NCBI GenBank assembly: GCA_000828075.3
Contig: JXCB02000048.1
Location: forward strand, 1 to 64,000
Reading direction: 5' to 3'
DNA: 64,000 nucleotides
Source of the DNA: Tolypothrix campylonemoides VB511288
Lineage (GTDB): Bacteria; Cyanobacteriota; Cyanobacteriia; Cyanobacteriales; Nostocaceae
Numbering within the stretch: the first letter of the stretch is position 1; each line of letters starts with the position of its first letter. Positions 42,727-52,730 of the stretch are shown in pieces. The notes below the pieces were generated by a model. That model made no database searches, had not been told where the DNA came from, and saw nothing but the letters and a program-made list of their open reading frames with translations. The position numbers were made by a program, and so were the translations under genes.

Positions 42727-45642
42727 CTAAGCCACTTGTCTAGGAATTATTGATTTTTCATCAGGTAGATTCACCTGATTATTAGTTAGTTTTTCTTCTA
42801 TAGTTTGTACTAGTTTTAATTGCGTACCGTTATTTTTATCCAGTATTTCCAGTAGTTCTTTAGCTTCTTGGCTTAAGTCATCTCCACGAATCATCTGTAC
42901 GTAAGCTTCCGTAAACCTCACCATTCCAAGCATTGGATTATTGGCATATTTTTTGAGGAATAAAGTACGCATTTCTTGCTCGTTTGGGTTGTTTGCTACT
43001 GCTGCAAGTAAGCAATAGGCAGGATAATAACGACAGAAGGTGAGTTTGCCATTATCATCAAGTAACCACTGCGAGTAAATACTTTCTTGCTTCGGTAAAA
43101 AAGCTTCTGTACTATTGCGTGAGATAATTTCTGATGGGTATTTGAATCTGTTAACAAACGGGTCTACTGCTGATGTTTGAATTCTCCCTATGAGTCGTGT
43201 AGTAATGTTCGCGAATATTTTGTCAGCAGATTTACTATGAAATATACTTTCTGGCTCTTGTGCTGATAAAATCACACGTATACCAGCTTTTGCACCGTTA
43301 GCGCAGAGTCTTCCAATAAGTTCGGCAATTGACTCGAAAGAAAAAAGAATCGGTGCTTCATCAAGGAAGAAGATACTTGCTTTAGATGATAAGGCACGAC
43401 GCAAGGCAGCTGCATAAGCGCTGAGTGCGAGGACTGCTGCATCTGCTTCTGAAGAAAGTGAACGCAATGCAAAGACGAGTAGCCTGGCATCAGTTCTAAA
43501 GCTAGATGGATTAGCAATTGATTGACCAACTCGTGAATTTAACCAGAACTTCAATCGTAACCTAATATGGTCTAATGCATCAAGTATTTCCTTACTATTA
43601 TTAGCAATTGAATCAAGTTTGATAAATCCTGGTGAGCAGTAATTGTAAAAATCTTTAAGAGTTGGTATATCTGCCCATTCTGTTGTTCCTACTCCATTTT
43701 CTAGAGCGAGTTTATACCGAAGTTTGATATCATCATCATTAAAGAATGTTTCAATTGCAATTGTAATAATACTCTCGATATTTGATATCATTGTGGGGCT
43801 GACTCCTATCGGATTTGTCCCTAGTACCATTATCAGGAGTGTTGATTTCAAAAAATCCTTGAAATCAGTCATGCGCTCCTTAATAACTTCAGGTTCATAC
43901 CCCCTCAAATCGGGTAATTCAAATAAATTGTTTGATTCTTTGCTAATATCAAAATACGCCCCTTCTGTACCCATGAATTTGGTATAATCGGTAAATGTGG
44001 AACTCCCATCAGGCTTGGGATAGTCCAGGGCGATAACGGGGATACCTTGCGCCAGGGCTGGTGTTAATAATCCTGCGACTAGTACAGATTTACCAGCACG
44101 GGTAGTACCAAACACAGCTAAGTTTTTATGCTGATTGTACAAGTCGAGATGTACGGGTGTTCCTCCCTCTTCGGCGATCAGTTCAAACCCATTTTTATCA
44201 CCTGTGGCGGTGCGTACTAAAGGCATGATTCCTGGTACTTCACAAGAGAAATATGGAAGACGGCGGTTAAATGGCTTTGTTAGTAAATTCTCCCAAATAA
44301 TAGGTATTGTTTGCAGCCAAGTTTTCCATGCGTATTCTACTTCTCTATCAACTACCGCTGGTCGTAGAAAGCAGCTAGACAGATACTTGCAAGCTTCATC
44401 TAGTTGAGAACGATTGTGACGATGGATACAAAAGACAACCGCTGTGTGGATGGGGATAGAACCTCTCAGGATAGTTTCTTGTGCCCGTACAGCTTCTTCA
44501 ATGTTCATGTTTGCCTTAACATCGATAGAGCCTTTATCAGCAGACATGGCACTAGATGTAATTGACTGTTTGGTTATGCGTTGTAAAGCTGTTTTTGCTA
44601 GCCCTTGATTTGCTTTGGATAGCTGGCATATAATTTCCGTGTCGGAGATTTTTTCTTTGGATATGACTTCCCAGAGGTATCGTAGTTGGTCGTATTCATC
44701 AACCCATCCTTGGGGTTTCTCGCTAAATTGCAGCACACCAATATACTTATCTTGAAGCTTAACCCAACCACGGTCAAGGAAGGGAACTGATTGTTCGTTT
44801 TCCAGAACTAGGTGTTTGATATGAAAATCGCTAGTTTGTTCTTCCCTAAGCCCTGCTTCATCAAGAATGAGGGGGTTGGGAATGGGTGGTACTTCACTAC
44901 GGTTGAATTGATTCCAGATAACTTCCCAAATATCACCTGCTTTTAGTACTTTGGCGCTTAATCCCATTGTGTTGGAGATAATTTGCTCCCACATTTGGAA
45001 TCCAGAGGTGAAGCTATCCCGCAGAATGGTTTCGATTCTCTGGTGACGTACAGAATGAATTTCCCCAGTAAATCCTTGCCAATAGGTTTGTAGTTGTTTG
45101 ATAGTTTTCTCGATGGGGTCATTGCTTTTGCTGTTTTCAGCCGCAAGTACGGTATAAGTACACCAGAAGCGGAGAAACTTATTTTTACGTACCCCTGCTT
45201 GAGTGAGTTCGCGTGTTCGCAGGCGTTCTGACCTCATAAGTAGTGTTAGCTGTTCGAGGTCGCATTCTTTTTCGATTTTCTTTAATTCTTGTTGCCGGAA
45301 GGTATCCGAGGTAAATGAGCCAATGTGGATAGTGAGGGTTTCGCGTTCGGGTAATTCTTTGAGTCCGCCCTCAATATTTTCAAATATAGGTAGGATTTGT
45401 TCTTCTGGAAGGGATGGGTGAATACCTTGGATATCAAAGCAAAATCTGATTTGGATATCTTCCTTCTTCTTGAGAATGAGTGCACCAATATTTTTACGAC
45501 CACCAAGTGAGATACTTGCAATCCCTGCTAGGTGGGTGATATCTTCAAACGGGGTAAGATTTTTTACTACTCCTAATTGTTCGGTTTCGAGGGATTGTCT
45601 GCCAAGTTTATCTTTCGGCTTGGTTGATTTAGTCGAAGTCAT
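42727..45642 (-). CDS. virB4: VirB4/TraC-family type IV secretion ATPase
   Basis: The 971-residue protein has Walker A (FGTTRAGKS), a Walker B region (IFFLDEAPILF) and the late VirB4 segment RVILSAQEPES. VirB4 powers pilus assembly and substrate transfer at the inner membrane. Its length suits the larger TraC-like branch. It is preceded by the VirB3-like and VirB2-like genes. About 200 bp containing CTGCCTTCTGCC-type repeats separate it from the VirB5-like gene. Confidence 0.92.
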   Translation of the reverse strand: MTSTKSTKPKDKLGRQSLETEQLGVVKNLTPFEDITHLAGIASISLGGRKNIGALILKKKEDIQIRFCFDIQGIHPSLPEEQILPIFENIEGGLKELPERETLTIHIGSFTSDTFRQQELKKIEKECDLEQLTLLMRSERLRTRELTQAGVRKNKFLRFWCTYTVLAAENSKSNDPIEKTIKQLQTYWQGFTGEIHSVRHQRIETILRDSFTSGFQMWEQIISNTMGLSAKVLKAGDIWEVIWNQFNRSEVPPIPNPLILDEAGLREEQTSDFHIKHLVLENEQSVPFLDRGWVKLQDKYIGVLQFSEKPQGWVDEYDQLRYLWEVISKEKISDTEIICQLSKANQGLAKTALQRITKQSITSSAMSADKGSIDVKANMNIEEAVRAQETILRGSIPIHTAVVFCIHRHNRSQLDEACKYLSSCFLRPAVVDREVEYAWKTWLQTIPIIWENLLTKPFNRRLPYFSCEVPGIMPLVRTATGDKNGFELIAEEGGTPVHLDLYNQHKNLAVFGTTRAGKSVLVAGLLTPALAQGIPVIALDYPKPDGSSTFTDYTKFMGTEGAYFDISKESNNLFELPDLRGYEPEVIKERMTDFKDFLKSTLLIMVLGTNPIGVSPTMISNIESIITIAIETFFNDDDIKLRYKLALENGVGTTEWADIPTLKDFYNYCSPGFIKLDSIANNSKEILDALDHIRLRLKFWLNSRVGQSIANPSSFRTDARLLVFALRSLSSEADAAVLALSAYAAALRRALSSKASIFFLDEAPILFSFESIAELIGRLCANGAKAGIRVILSAQEPESIFHSKSADKIFANITTRLIGRIQTSAVDPFVNRFKYPSEIISRNSTEAFLPKQESIYSQWLLDDNGKLTFCRYYPAYCLLAAVANNPNEQEMRTLFLKKYANNPMLGMVRFTEAYVQMIRGDDLSQEAKELLEILDKNNGTQLKLVQTIEEKLTNNQVNLPDEKSIIPRQVA

Positions 45643-45676
45643 GGCGGTATAATATCTGCGTTAATTCTTAAAAAAG

Positions 45677-46015
45677 TTATTTGCGTTTGCGCTTAGAAGC
45701 GGGTTTTTTCCTTGGTTCGCTTTGGAGGGGATTAACCAATGAAACGAAGGGCTTATATCCGCGAGTGATGCGGGGAGTACCGACAAACTTACCTAAGAAG
45801 GCTTTATTTGATGTGACCGTCCACCAAGTTGCCCATCCCCAAGCAATTGATATTCCTGTTGCAAGCACACCTGCTTGAAGAAATCCTTGGACTACTACAT
45901 ACATGATCAGTGCGATCGCACTCCAAGGAACAATTTGGTCGGCGGGAAATGGACCGAGGCGGGGTTGGTCACCTAAGACTCGGTTAACGGTACGGAATTC
46001 TCTATCTCTAGGCAT
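45677..46015 (-). CDS. VirB3/TraL-like small membrane protein
   Basis: The 112-residue protein has two adjacent hydrophobic segments (IVPWSAIALIMYVVVQGFL and ATGISIAWGWATWWTV) and a basic C-terminus (KKPASKRKRK). It is located directly upstream of virB4, the usual place for VirB3. Confidence 0.68.
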   Translation of the reverse strand: MPRDREFRTVNRVLGDQPRLGPFPADQIVPWSAIALIMYVVVQGFLQAGVLATGISIAWGWATWWTVTSNKAFLGKFVGTPRITRGYKPFVSLVNPLQSEPRKKPASKRKRK

Positions 46016-46036
46016 ATTTAATTCAAGTAGGAGTGA

Positions 46037-46121
46037 TAAGCTGTCGCGTCTACAAGTTGCACTTTTTGTAAGCTTCCGTCCTTACAGCAAGGCTATGGGC
46101 AGGAGTATAACCGACAGCTTA
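46037..46121. other. Distant inverted repeat between VirB2-like and VirB3-like genes
   Basis: TAAGCTGTCG (46037-46046) and CGACAGCTTA (46112-46121) can pair across 65 bases. Such a structure after an abundant pilin gene could lower the expression of downstream genes. Confidence 0.5.
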
Positions 46122-46161
46122 CTAATCAAGCCTTAGCTGGGTTGGCTGTGCTGCGTTGTGT

Positions 46162-46788
46162 TTAGCCGCCGCCACCACCGACTACTAGTCCAGCGAGGAT
46201 ATCGCCAACAACTATGGTGATTGCAATAATAATTGGAGTACGGGCAATGGTCTGCCAATCTTCATCATTTCTGGCTGCTTGGACTACCCGGATAAGACCG
46301 ATAGCGAGATAAATAAGGAACAGACCGCGCAGTACTGCGAAGATGAAGCCAGTTACTTTTTTATCAATACCAGGGAAGTACTTATCATCTGTGAAGAATT
46401 TTTCAGCACTGTTCATAAATTGCGCGCTAGCTGGTGCAACTGACATATCCAGCAGGAATACCACACCTACCAAACAAAACATGATTGTGTAAATGTTGAT
46501 GCCGTACTTGCGCTGCCATTTCTCAAAGTTAGAAAGCAGGCTATTTGCTTTTTTGGGCATTAATGCGACGATGGCAGTAGCAAATGCGAGTGATGCCATA
46601 ACCATGTTGTGGATTGAGATATCCACAATCATCAATCCGGTACCAACAGCCATCAAACCGGCGATTGTGCCATTTTCTTTCCAAGTGCGGCGACGTCTCG
46701 CTGAAACAGGATATCCGTATTCTTGTTCGTAGCTGGGAACGGGGTCGTTGTCAAATTCGGTTTCGTAGTGTGTTCTCATAAATAACAA
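46162..46788 (-). CDS. VirB2-like pilin/membrane protein
   Basis: The 208 residues contain four hydrophobic segments, an Ala-rich SVAPASAQF cleavage-like site after the second, and a Gly-only C-terminus (VVGGGGG). The part after the cleavage-like site, with two membrane helices, has the size and layout of a VirB2/TrbC pilin. The first half is unusually long for this family. It is the first gene of the virB operon. Confidence 0.6.
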   Translation of the reverse strand: MLFMRTHYETEFDNDPVPSYEQEYGYPVSARRRRTWKENGTIAGLMAVGTGLMIVDISIHNMVMASLAFATAIVALMPKKANSLLSNFEKWQRKYGINIYTIMFCLVGVVFLLDMSVAPASAQFMNSAEKFFTDDKYFPGIDKKVTGFIFAVLRGLFLIYLAIGLIRVVQAARNDEDWQTIARTPIIIAITIVVGDILAGLVVGGGGG

Positions 46789-47324
46789 AAGTAGGCGATT
46801 TGCAGAATAAAAGAACAGAAAGTCGCAGAAAAGATGAGCGGTGTTGAAAACTTTTTAGCCTTTTGGCTTGTAAACCTATTCTATGAAGGTTATGCCTGGA
46901 GAAACATCTAATAAATTTCTGCTTTTAGACAATGTTTTTACTAATGAAGTGTTGAACAAAAATCAGAAATAAATTATTGACAATTCCAAATATTTAAAGT
47001 AATGATTTCCTCCGCTTCGCCCCCTGGAAAAAACCTGTACAAGGGGAAGGTTGCCCAATTTTGTTTAAGCTCGGCTTTATCCATTTAGGCAGCATAGCCC
47101 AAAGTATCGGTCAAGCGTTCGAGCTAAGCACGAGGGATTTTTACCATTTTGGATCAGGACGGAGATAGGCAAGAACTCGGACACCCCTCAAAACAGATTA
47201 GAGTAGCTAATCGTTTTGAGGGGTGTACCTCGCTCTTACCCCGGCAACCTCGCCCATAGGAGGAAATAGTCAGTGAACCAAGAAACCGCTTAGAGAAATC
47301 TGGACAAAGTTACCCAGGGGAAGT
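46789..47324. promoter_or_regulatory. Region upstream of the virB operon with a long inverted repeat
   Basis: At 47181-47226 a near-perfect 20-bp stem (ACACCCCTCAAAAC plus GATTAG, one bulged A, loop AGTAG) is formed. It lacks a T-run, so it is not a standard terminator. It could be an operator or a transfer-origin hairpin. The rest of the 536 bp shows no gene and should contain the virB promoter. Confidence 0.55.
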
Positions 47325-47855
47325 TTAGTTTAGAAAATTCAACTGAATTTTCTTTCCAACCTTGAGGTCAAGAGTTTTTGTACTGCCAGCAGGTAGTTCG
47401 ATAACTTGGTTGACAGGGTAAACTGAATCGTAGTTAGGACAGGTTTTGGTTTTGCAAGGGGTGGCTACCTCTACGATTGATTTAATAACTCCATTGGTCA
47501 GGAACACCATATCTAGGGGAATATGCGTATCCTTCATCCAAAGTTTAACTTTCTCAGGTTTGTTAAGTACAAATAACATTCCTTGATTCTTGGGAATCGA
47601 GTCACGAAATTTGAGTCCGTGGGCATATTCTTCTCTATCGTCTGCTAGTTCGAGTTGAACTATTTGATTGTTACTGGTAAAGGTTGCACTAATAGGTAGA
47701 TACTGGGGCTGGCGAGTCCAAAAGTAGAGTGGTAGGGGTGAGAGGGCAGCAATGAAACCAGCAATTGGTCCAGCGACATTTAGAATTTTGAAGAATAGAC
47801 TTTTTTCTGGAGTTTGTGCGCCTTTAGTTTGAGTGGTTTGTCTTGTAACTTCCAT
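47325..47855 (-). CDS. DUF192-family membrane-anchored protein
   Basis: One membrane segment (about residues 22-42) is followed by a DUF192 domain: YAHGLKFRDSIPKNQGMLFV, LWMKDTHIPLDMVFL and VIELPAGSTKTLDLKVGKKI. DUF192 proteins are small secreted or membrane-tethered proteins of unknown role. Start ATG 47855 is preferred to the upstream 47888. Its presence between the virB operon and the AAA+ gene suggests a link with the cell envelope. Confidence 0.8.
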   Translation of the reverse strand: MEVTRQTTQTKGAQTPEKSLFFKILNVAGPIAGFIAALSPLPLYFWTRQPQYLPISATFTSNNQIVQLELADDREEYAHGLKFRDSIPKNQGMLFVLNKPEKVKLWMKDTHIPLDMVFLTNGVIKSIVEVATPCKTKTCPNYDSVYPVNQVIELPAGSTKTLDLKVGKKIQLNFLN

Positions 47856-47888
47856 AATTTTAAATAGGTTAGAAATGGCAAACGTCAT

Positions 47889-48475
47889 GAACTGTGGAAT
47901 GTTTTGGATATGCTTAACCCAAACATGATGAAACTTTTCCCTTATTTATGAACAAGAACTCAGTCGTCAGGAGTCAGAATCTGTCATGAATTCTGTACGA
48001 ATAGTATCGGTTGTTGGTTGAAAACCTCCTCCCGTAAGGAGCAAAATCAGTATTAAACCAGAATTCAGAATATGCCTTCTCCTGACGGAGACGCTACGCG
48101 TATAGCCCTTCGGGCATGGCTGAGTCCCAAAGGGACACGCGCAAGGGACGCTAAGGCGGAGCCTGCGCTTTGCGCTTACGGCACGCACTCGCGTTCAGAA
48201 TTCAGAAATCAGAATCACTTGCGTTGGGGATTTAAACTCCAACGAGAGTGAAGACACCGTACAGACGGTGGGGATGCGCGACCCCACTACTCATCCGCCC
48301 TTCGGGTATCTCCTCCGGAGAGGCTACGCCAACGCCAGATGCCTAGGTCGAAAAACCCTCCTGCAGCTGGTTGTCGTCACCAGTCGCTACGGGCGTTCAT
48401 TCTGACCGGAGGCGGAGCGTCTCCGGCTCCGCTTCTGGCGACTGACGCTCCCGGAATGCTGCTGTATCATGTGTG
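47889..48475. repeat. Intergenic region with Nostoc-type palindromic repeats
   Basis: Dense GC-rich palindromes occupy 48071-48197 (GACGGAGACGCTACGCG, GAGTCCCAAAGGGACACGCG) and 48295-48460. No gene is supported; short frames over it merely translate repeats. Confidence 0.65.
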
Positions 48476-50128
48476 CTAGCTGAAAATATCGATGTTTCCA
48501 ACAGCAAACTTGCTTTCATCTCGAGGGCTGCTAGGTAAAGCTTGTTGGTCTGCTTTATTACGCATCGATTCAACTCTATCTGCTTCACGGATGGCAAGCG
48601 GGTGGATTTGGCGGCGTTCTTCGAGTAGTGCTTCGATAGTTAATTCTAGGGATGGGAGTTCTGATTCGGTATGGGTATCCTCTGCTGTCATGTCGCAAAA
48701 TATGGTGGCGGCAGCGCGTTCGACGATTGTTTGGATTTCTGCCCCCACACAACGATTGGTAGCTTTAAGGATACGTCTCCACTCGTCCTCGCTCCAAGGA
48801 TCACCCCCCTGATGAAAGCGCTTGTCAAACCGGGCGGCATGAAGCTTAAAGATGGTATGTCTTTCCCCGTTATTAGGTAAGTCTACTTTAAATAAGTAGT
48901 CGAATCGTCCGGCGCGGGTGAGTTCGGGTGGTAACCATTCCATCCGGTTGACAGAGGCAATGACTACTACATCAGATGTTCTTTCTTGCATCCAGGTCAA
49001 AAGTTGACTAGCAAGCCTTTTTGCTAGGTCATCATCCCCGGCAAAACCTTTATCAAAGTCGTCGAAGTACAAAATGACTTGGTTGAGCCTATCTGCCAGC
49101 CTCAATAGGCGTTTAAGTTTACTTTCTGCTTGATTACCAAAACTTCTGAAATTACTCCAATCCACTATGATCAGAGGAATTCCCATATTTTGGGAGCAGG
49201 CTTTTGCCGAGTGCGACTTGCCAGTACCGGGGGGACCAACCAGCATAATGCCTTTGGGTACGCGCAGGTTGTATTGTTTGGCATACGGGGTGAGGAGTCG
49301 CTTGAACTTTTTGAATGACTGCTGCATGAGTTCTAACCCACCGAGTGGTACTTTTGGTGGGGGTAAAAACTCAATATCATACAAGCGGTTAAGCAATTGA
49401 ATTTTTTTCGATAGCATCCGTTTTGCTATTTCTTTTGAGTTTTCTAGATACGAGTTTTCTAAATGGTGAGTTTTTTTAATATCCTTGAGACAGGAAATTA
49501 TATCGGATATGTACAACCCAGCACTACTCTTAGCAATTTCCAACCAGTCTTGGTCTGTATATGTTGAAGAGAGAATTTTACTAGTACTTAAATTGTCAAT
49601 AATTTCTTGTGTATCTGGTAGTTCTTGCGTCCATAGAGGTATAAGAGCCGCCATTTCACTTGTTATATCAGCATTTGGTCCTAGTATTATAGTAGTTTTG
49701 CCGCTATCTTCGTTATTAACTATTAGGTGAATTAACGACGATTTCATCCATTCTGATATCAGAAAAAAATCGGTTGTTTTCGGAGTCTTTTCTTGAATCC
49801 AATAAAATATATTTTCAAGGATTAATATTCCTTTACCAGAATACTCTTTCCAGAAGTTAAGTACCTGAAAATAGTCTTCTTTATTTCGCTTTGTTACTGG
49901 TTGATAGTCGTTGAATTCCCGCAGAACAAGACTTCCTTGTACGTTTACGGCTAGTTCCTTAATACTGGACTCATTCAAATTCCATATGTAACTGTTTTTA
50001 CTATTTTTTTGGCAGTAAGCAGCAATATGGACGAGGAGACGGTGACGTTCTTGGAGGGGAGATTCGCAGGCGATAATCGGATGGTTATTGCTGAGGAGTT
50101 CTTCAAGGCAATCAAAGCTGGATTTCAT
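48476..50128 (-). CDS. AAA+ ATPase, Ycf46-like
   Basis: The 550-residue protein has a divergent N-terminal domain and a C-terminal AAA+ domain with Walker A (GPPGTGKS), Walker B (ILYFDDFDKG), sensor/second-region DVVVIASVNRMEWLPPEL and the arginine-finger motif LTRAGRFD. This organisation matches Ycf46-type ATPases of cyanobacteria and chloroplasts. Their role is not well defined. Nearness to the transfer genes may be meaningful. Confidence 0.82.
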   Translation of the reverse strand: MKSSFDCLEELLSNNHPIIACESPLQERHRLLVHIAAYCQKNSKNSYIWNLNESSIKELAVNVQGSLVLREFNDYQPVTKRNKEDYFQVLNFWKEYSGKGILILENIFYWIQEKTPKTTDFFLISEWMKSSLIHLIVNNEDSGKTTIILGPNADITSEMAALIPLWTQELPDTQEIIDNLSTSKILSSTYTDQDWLEIAKSSAGLYISDIISCLKDIKKTHHLENSYLENSKEIAKRMLSKKIQLLNRLYDIEFLPPPKVPLGGLELMQQSFKKFKRLLTPYAKQYNLRVPKGIMLVGPPGTGKSHSAKACSQNMGIPLIIVDWSNFRSFGNQAESKLKRLLRLADRLNQVILYFDDFDKGFAGDDDLAKRLASQLLTWMQERTSDVVVIASVNRMEWLPPELTRAGRFDYLFKVDLPNNGERHTIFKLHAARFDKRFHQGGDPWSEDEWRRILKATNRCVGAEIQTIVERAAATIFCDMTAEDTHTESELPSLELTIEALLEERRQIHPLAIREADRVESMRNKADQQALPSSPRDESKFAVGNIDIFS

Positions 50129-50331
50129 GTAAGTTGCTTTTTGGCGTGCTCAAAAGCTATCCTATCCAGAAGGGATATTTGATTACAGCTGATAAATTTC
50201 TGATTTTCATACCATCAACATCAGAAAAAAGTTGGTTGATTTTCAGTTTTTGATAAGTTGTGCAGCCCAGCTGTGAGAGTGGAGAATTGCGGAGAGTTGT
50301 TTTCCTTCCGTTTGTAAGGGGTAGTGCAAGT

Positions 50332-50910
50332 ATGTCAAAAACACCAGAATATCCTATTGTTTTTATTCCAGAGTTAGTTAGCATAAGAAAACAATTTACC
50401 CCTTTAGTCTTTCCTTCCGGACAAGGTGATGCTCCTATTGGGGCAAGTGAGGGGTTGTTTGAAAATGTTCTTAAACATTATTTCGGCGAGATAGTTTTTC
50501 CGCAGCAGGTGATGTTCCCGGACGGACATCGACTACCGTTTACGGCTGATTTCCTGATTGTTGAACCATTATCAGGTTTACACCTAGATGTAGAAGTGGA
50601 TGAGCCTATCTCATTTGCGACTGGAAAGCCCACCCACAGTATCGGTGAGGACGATTATAGAAACAAATGTTTTGTTGATGCGAACTGGTTGGTCATTCGG
50701 TTTGCAGAAGAACAAATTTCATCTCAACCTGAGCGCTGTACTCGGTTTATAGCTGGTGCGATCGCACAACTGACGGGTAACGATACTTATCGCCAGAAGT
50801 TACTTAATGTAGAGAAGGTTACTCCGATGCGGCAGTGGTCGTACCGTCAGGCTTTGAGTTTGAAGAAAAAGGATTATCGTCAAGGCTATCTGCAAAAGAG
50901 AAAAAATTAG
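50332..50910 (+). CDS. Predicted PD-(D/E)XK-like nuclease, plus strand
   Basis: This is one of few plus-strand genes. Start ATG 50332 gives 192 residues. The segments LPFTADFLIVEP and LHLDVEVDEP give an Asp ... Asp-x-Glu-like arrangement, and CFVDANWLVIRFAEEQI follows as in restriction-like or Vsr/DUF559-like endonuclease folds. The lysine of the active site is not obvious. Function cannot be fixed. Confidence 0.6.
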   Translation: MSKTPEYPIVFIPELVSIRKQFTPLVFPSGQGDAPIGASEGLFENVLKHYFGEIVFPQQVMFPDGHRLPFTADFLIVEPLSGLHLDVEVDEPISFATGKPTHSIGEDDYRNKCFVDANWLVIRFAEEQISSQPERCTRFIAGAIAQLTGNDTYRQKLLNVEKVTPMRQWSYRQALSLKKKDYRQGYLQKRKN

Positions 50911-50937
50911 GGAATTTATCAAGATTTATCTAAAAAT

Positions 50938-50962
50938 AACCAGCAGTAAAAAACAGCTGGTT
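50938..50962 (+). terminator. Hairpin after the plus-strand gene
   Basis: The stem AACCAGC / GCTGGTT lies 28 bp after the stop, without a good T-run. Confidence 0.4.
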
Positions 50963-51060
50963 GATTTACCAATTTCCTAACTTTTGATTTCTGCAAGCCG
51001 CACACTCGTGACTTCTAGTCATGAGTTAGGCGTTCCATATTTCTATATTTTTTCTTCTCT

Positions 51061-51106
51061 GCGAGACGCTGAGCGCGAAGCGCACGCACTCGCGTTCGCG
51101 AACGCA
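51061..51106. repeat. Palindromic GC-rich repeat inside the IS left end
   Basis: GAGCGCGAAGCGCACGCACT followed by CGCGTTCGCGAACGC is the same Nostoc-type repeat class as elsewhere. It lies between the left hairpin and tnpA. Confidence 0.55.
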
Positions 51107-51132
51107 TGGTCATGCACATGGTAAGATTAGGT

Positions 51133-51538
51133 ATGGAAGTAAAACACGCTTCTAGGATACGTTTATGCAATTGAGTACCACATAGTGTGGTGCGTCAAAT
51201 ATAGACACAAGGTATTGAAGGATGAAATAGCCGAGTTCTTGAAAGAGGTTTTAGTCGAGACGGCAATTCTCTACAAGTTTAGAGTAGAGAGCCTTGAGGT
51301 TGTAGAAGACCATGTTCATGTTTTAGTTTCGGCAACACCTCAGCACACCATCCCCAACATAGTCAAAATGCTAAAGGGAATATCAGCTAGGAAGCTGTTT
51401 TTAAAATTTCCTCAATTGAAGAAAAAAATATGGGGTGGGCATCTTTGGAATCCAAGCTATTTTGTAAGCACTGTTTCAGAAAACACAGAAGCACAAGTCA
51501 AGAACTATATACAAAACCAAAATGCAGAAAGCGTTTAA
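51133..51538 (+). pseudogene. tnpA: IS200/IS605 transposase TnpA, frameshifted near its start
   Basis: ATG 51133 reads MEVKHASR and then hits a stop. One extra base near 51155 shifts the frame; the other frame continues YVYAIEYHIVWCVKYRHKVL and the rest of a normal Y1 transposase, including EVVEDHVHVLVSATP (the HUH pair) and the LWNPSYFVSTVS region. The start is therefore broken unless a GTG (51185) start suffices. The element is probably immobile without help. Confidence 0.72.
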
Positions 51539-52730
51539 AGTCACACTAATTCCTACACACAATCAAGAAGTCTTAATCAATAAGACTATTGGTTGTGCAA
51601 GGTTTGTGTATAACCGCTTTCTGACATTGAGAAAAGAGCTATATAATACTGAGCAAAAAACCTTAAACTACAATGGTTGCAGTCAGCAGTTAACTTTACT
51701 CAAAAAAGAGATTGAATGGCTCAAAGAGGTAGATAAGTTTGCTCTACAAAACTCGCTCAAGAATCTAGAAACAGCGTACAAAAACTTCTTTTCTGATTTA
51801 AAAAAAGCTAAAGGCAAGAAGGGCGTAGGCTTTCCTAGATTAAAAAAGAAACATGGATGCAAGCAGTCCTACAAAACCAACCTGACCAACGGCAATATTC
51901 AGGTAATAGAGAATCGTTTAAAGCTACCAAAGCTAGGATGGGTGAAGTTTCACAAGTCTCAAGACATTACAGGAAAGCTTATAAATGTTACGGTAACTTG
52001 CACTTCTTCTGGTAAATACATTGCTAGTATTCTGTGCGAAACAGAGATAGAAAAATACCCTCAAGTCACACAGAATATTGGATTGGATTTGGGAATTAAA
52101 GCTTATCTTGTTACCAGCGATGGTGAAGTTGTAGACAATCCAAAATATTATAGAACTCAAAAAAGGAAGTTACGCTCATGCCATAAAAAACTATCCCGTA
52201 GTGCAAAGAGTAGTAGTAATAGAGTCAAAGCGAAAAACAAGCTGGCTCGTACTTACGAACGGATTACGAATTTGAGAGACGACTTTCTGCACAAGCTGTC
52301 AACTCGTCTAATCAAGGAAAACAGCATTATCTGTATCGAAGATTTACGAGTCGCTAACATGGTGAAGAATCACAAATTAGCAATGAGCATTTCAGACGCT
52401 AGTTGGGCTAAATTCGTTGTCATGTTGGAATATAAAGCTTTGTGGCATGACAGAATTGTGCAGAAAATTGGCACGTTTTATCCCTCATCTCAAACTTGTA
52501 ATCATTGTGGTTTTATCAACCCGTTAGTCAAAGATTTAAAGCTGCGTGAATGGTCTTGTCCTACTTGCAGTAATTACAATTTGAGAGACAATAATGCGGC
52601 TTTGAACATATTGGGTGAGGGATTGAGATTAATAGCCGCCGTGGGTATCCCGGAGGCTCTAAACGCCTGTGGAGAACTTGTAAGACCTGGAGCAATTCAG
52701 GCAGAGATCGTTGAAACAGGAATCGCGTGA
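51522..52730 (+). CDS. tnpB: TnpB (RNA-guided nuclease of IS200/IS605)
   Basis: The 402-residue protein overlaps tnpA by 17 bp. It contains the RuvC residues in GLDLGIKAYLVTSDG, IICIEDLRV and RDNNAALNILG, and the zinc finger CNHCG ... CPTC. TnpB proteins are RNA-guided DNA endonucleases ancestral to Cas12. All catalytic positions appear intact, so it may still be active although tnpA is damaged. Confidence 0.9.
   Translation: MQKAFKVTLIPTHNQEVLINKTIGCARFVYNRFLTLRKELYNTEQKTLNYNGCSQQLTLLKKEIEWLKEVDKFALQNSLKNLETAYKNFFSDLKKAKGKKGVGFPRLKKKHGCKQSYKTNLTNGNIQVIENRLKLPKLGWVKFHKSQDITGKLINVTVTCTSSGKYIASILCETEIEKYPQVTQNIGLDLGIKAYLVTSDGEVVDNPKYYRTQKRKLRSCHKKLSRSAKSSSNRVKAKNKLARTYERITNLRDDFLHKLSTRLIKENSIICIEDLRVANMVKNHKLAMSISDASWAKFVVMLEYKALWHDRIVQKIGTFYPSSQTCNHCGFINPLVKDLKLREWSCPTCSNYNLRDNNAALNILGEGLRLIAAVGIPEALNACGELVRPGAIQAEIVETGIA

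Noticed and set aside
48397-48597. Short frame overlapping the start of the palindromic repeats at 48400
   Set aside because: It translates repeat DNA and the antisense/other frame of the AAA+ gene; no coding support.
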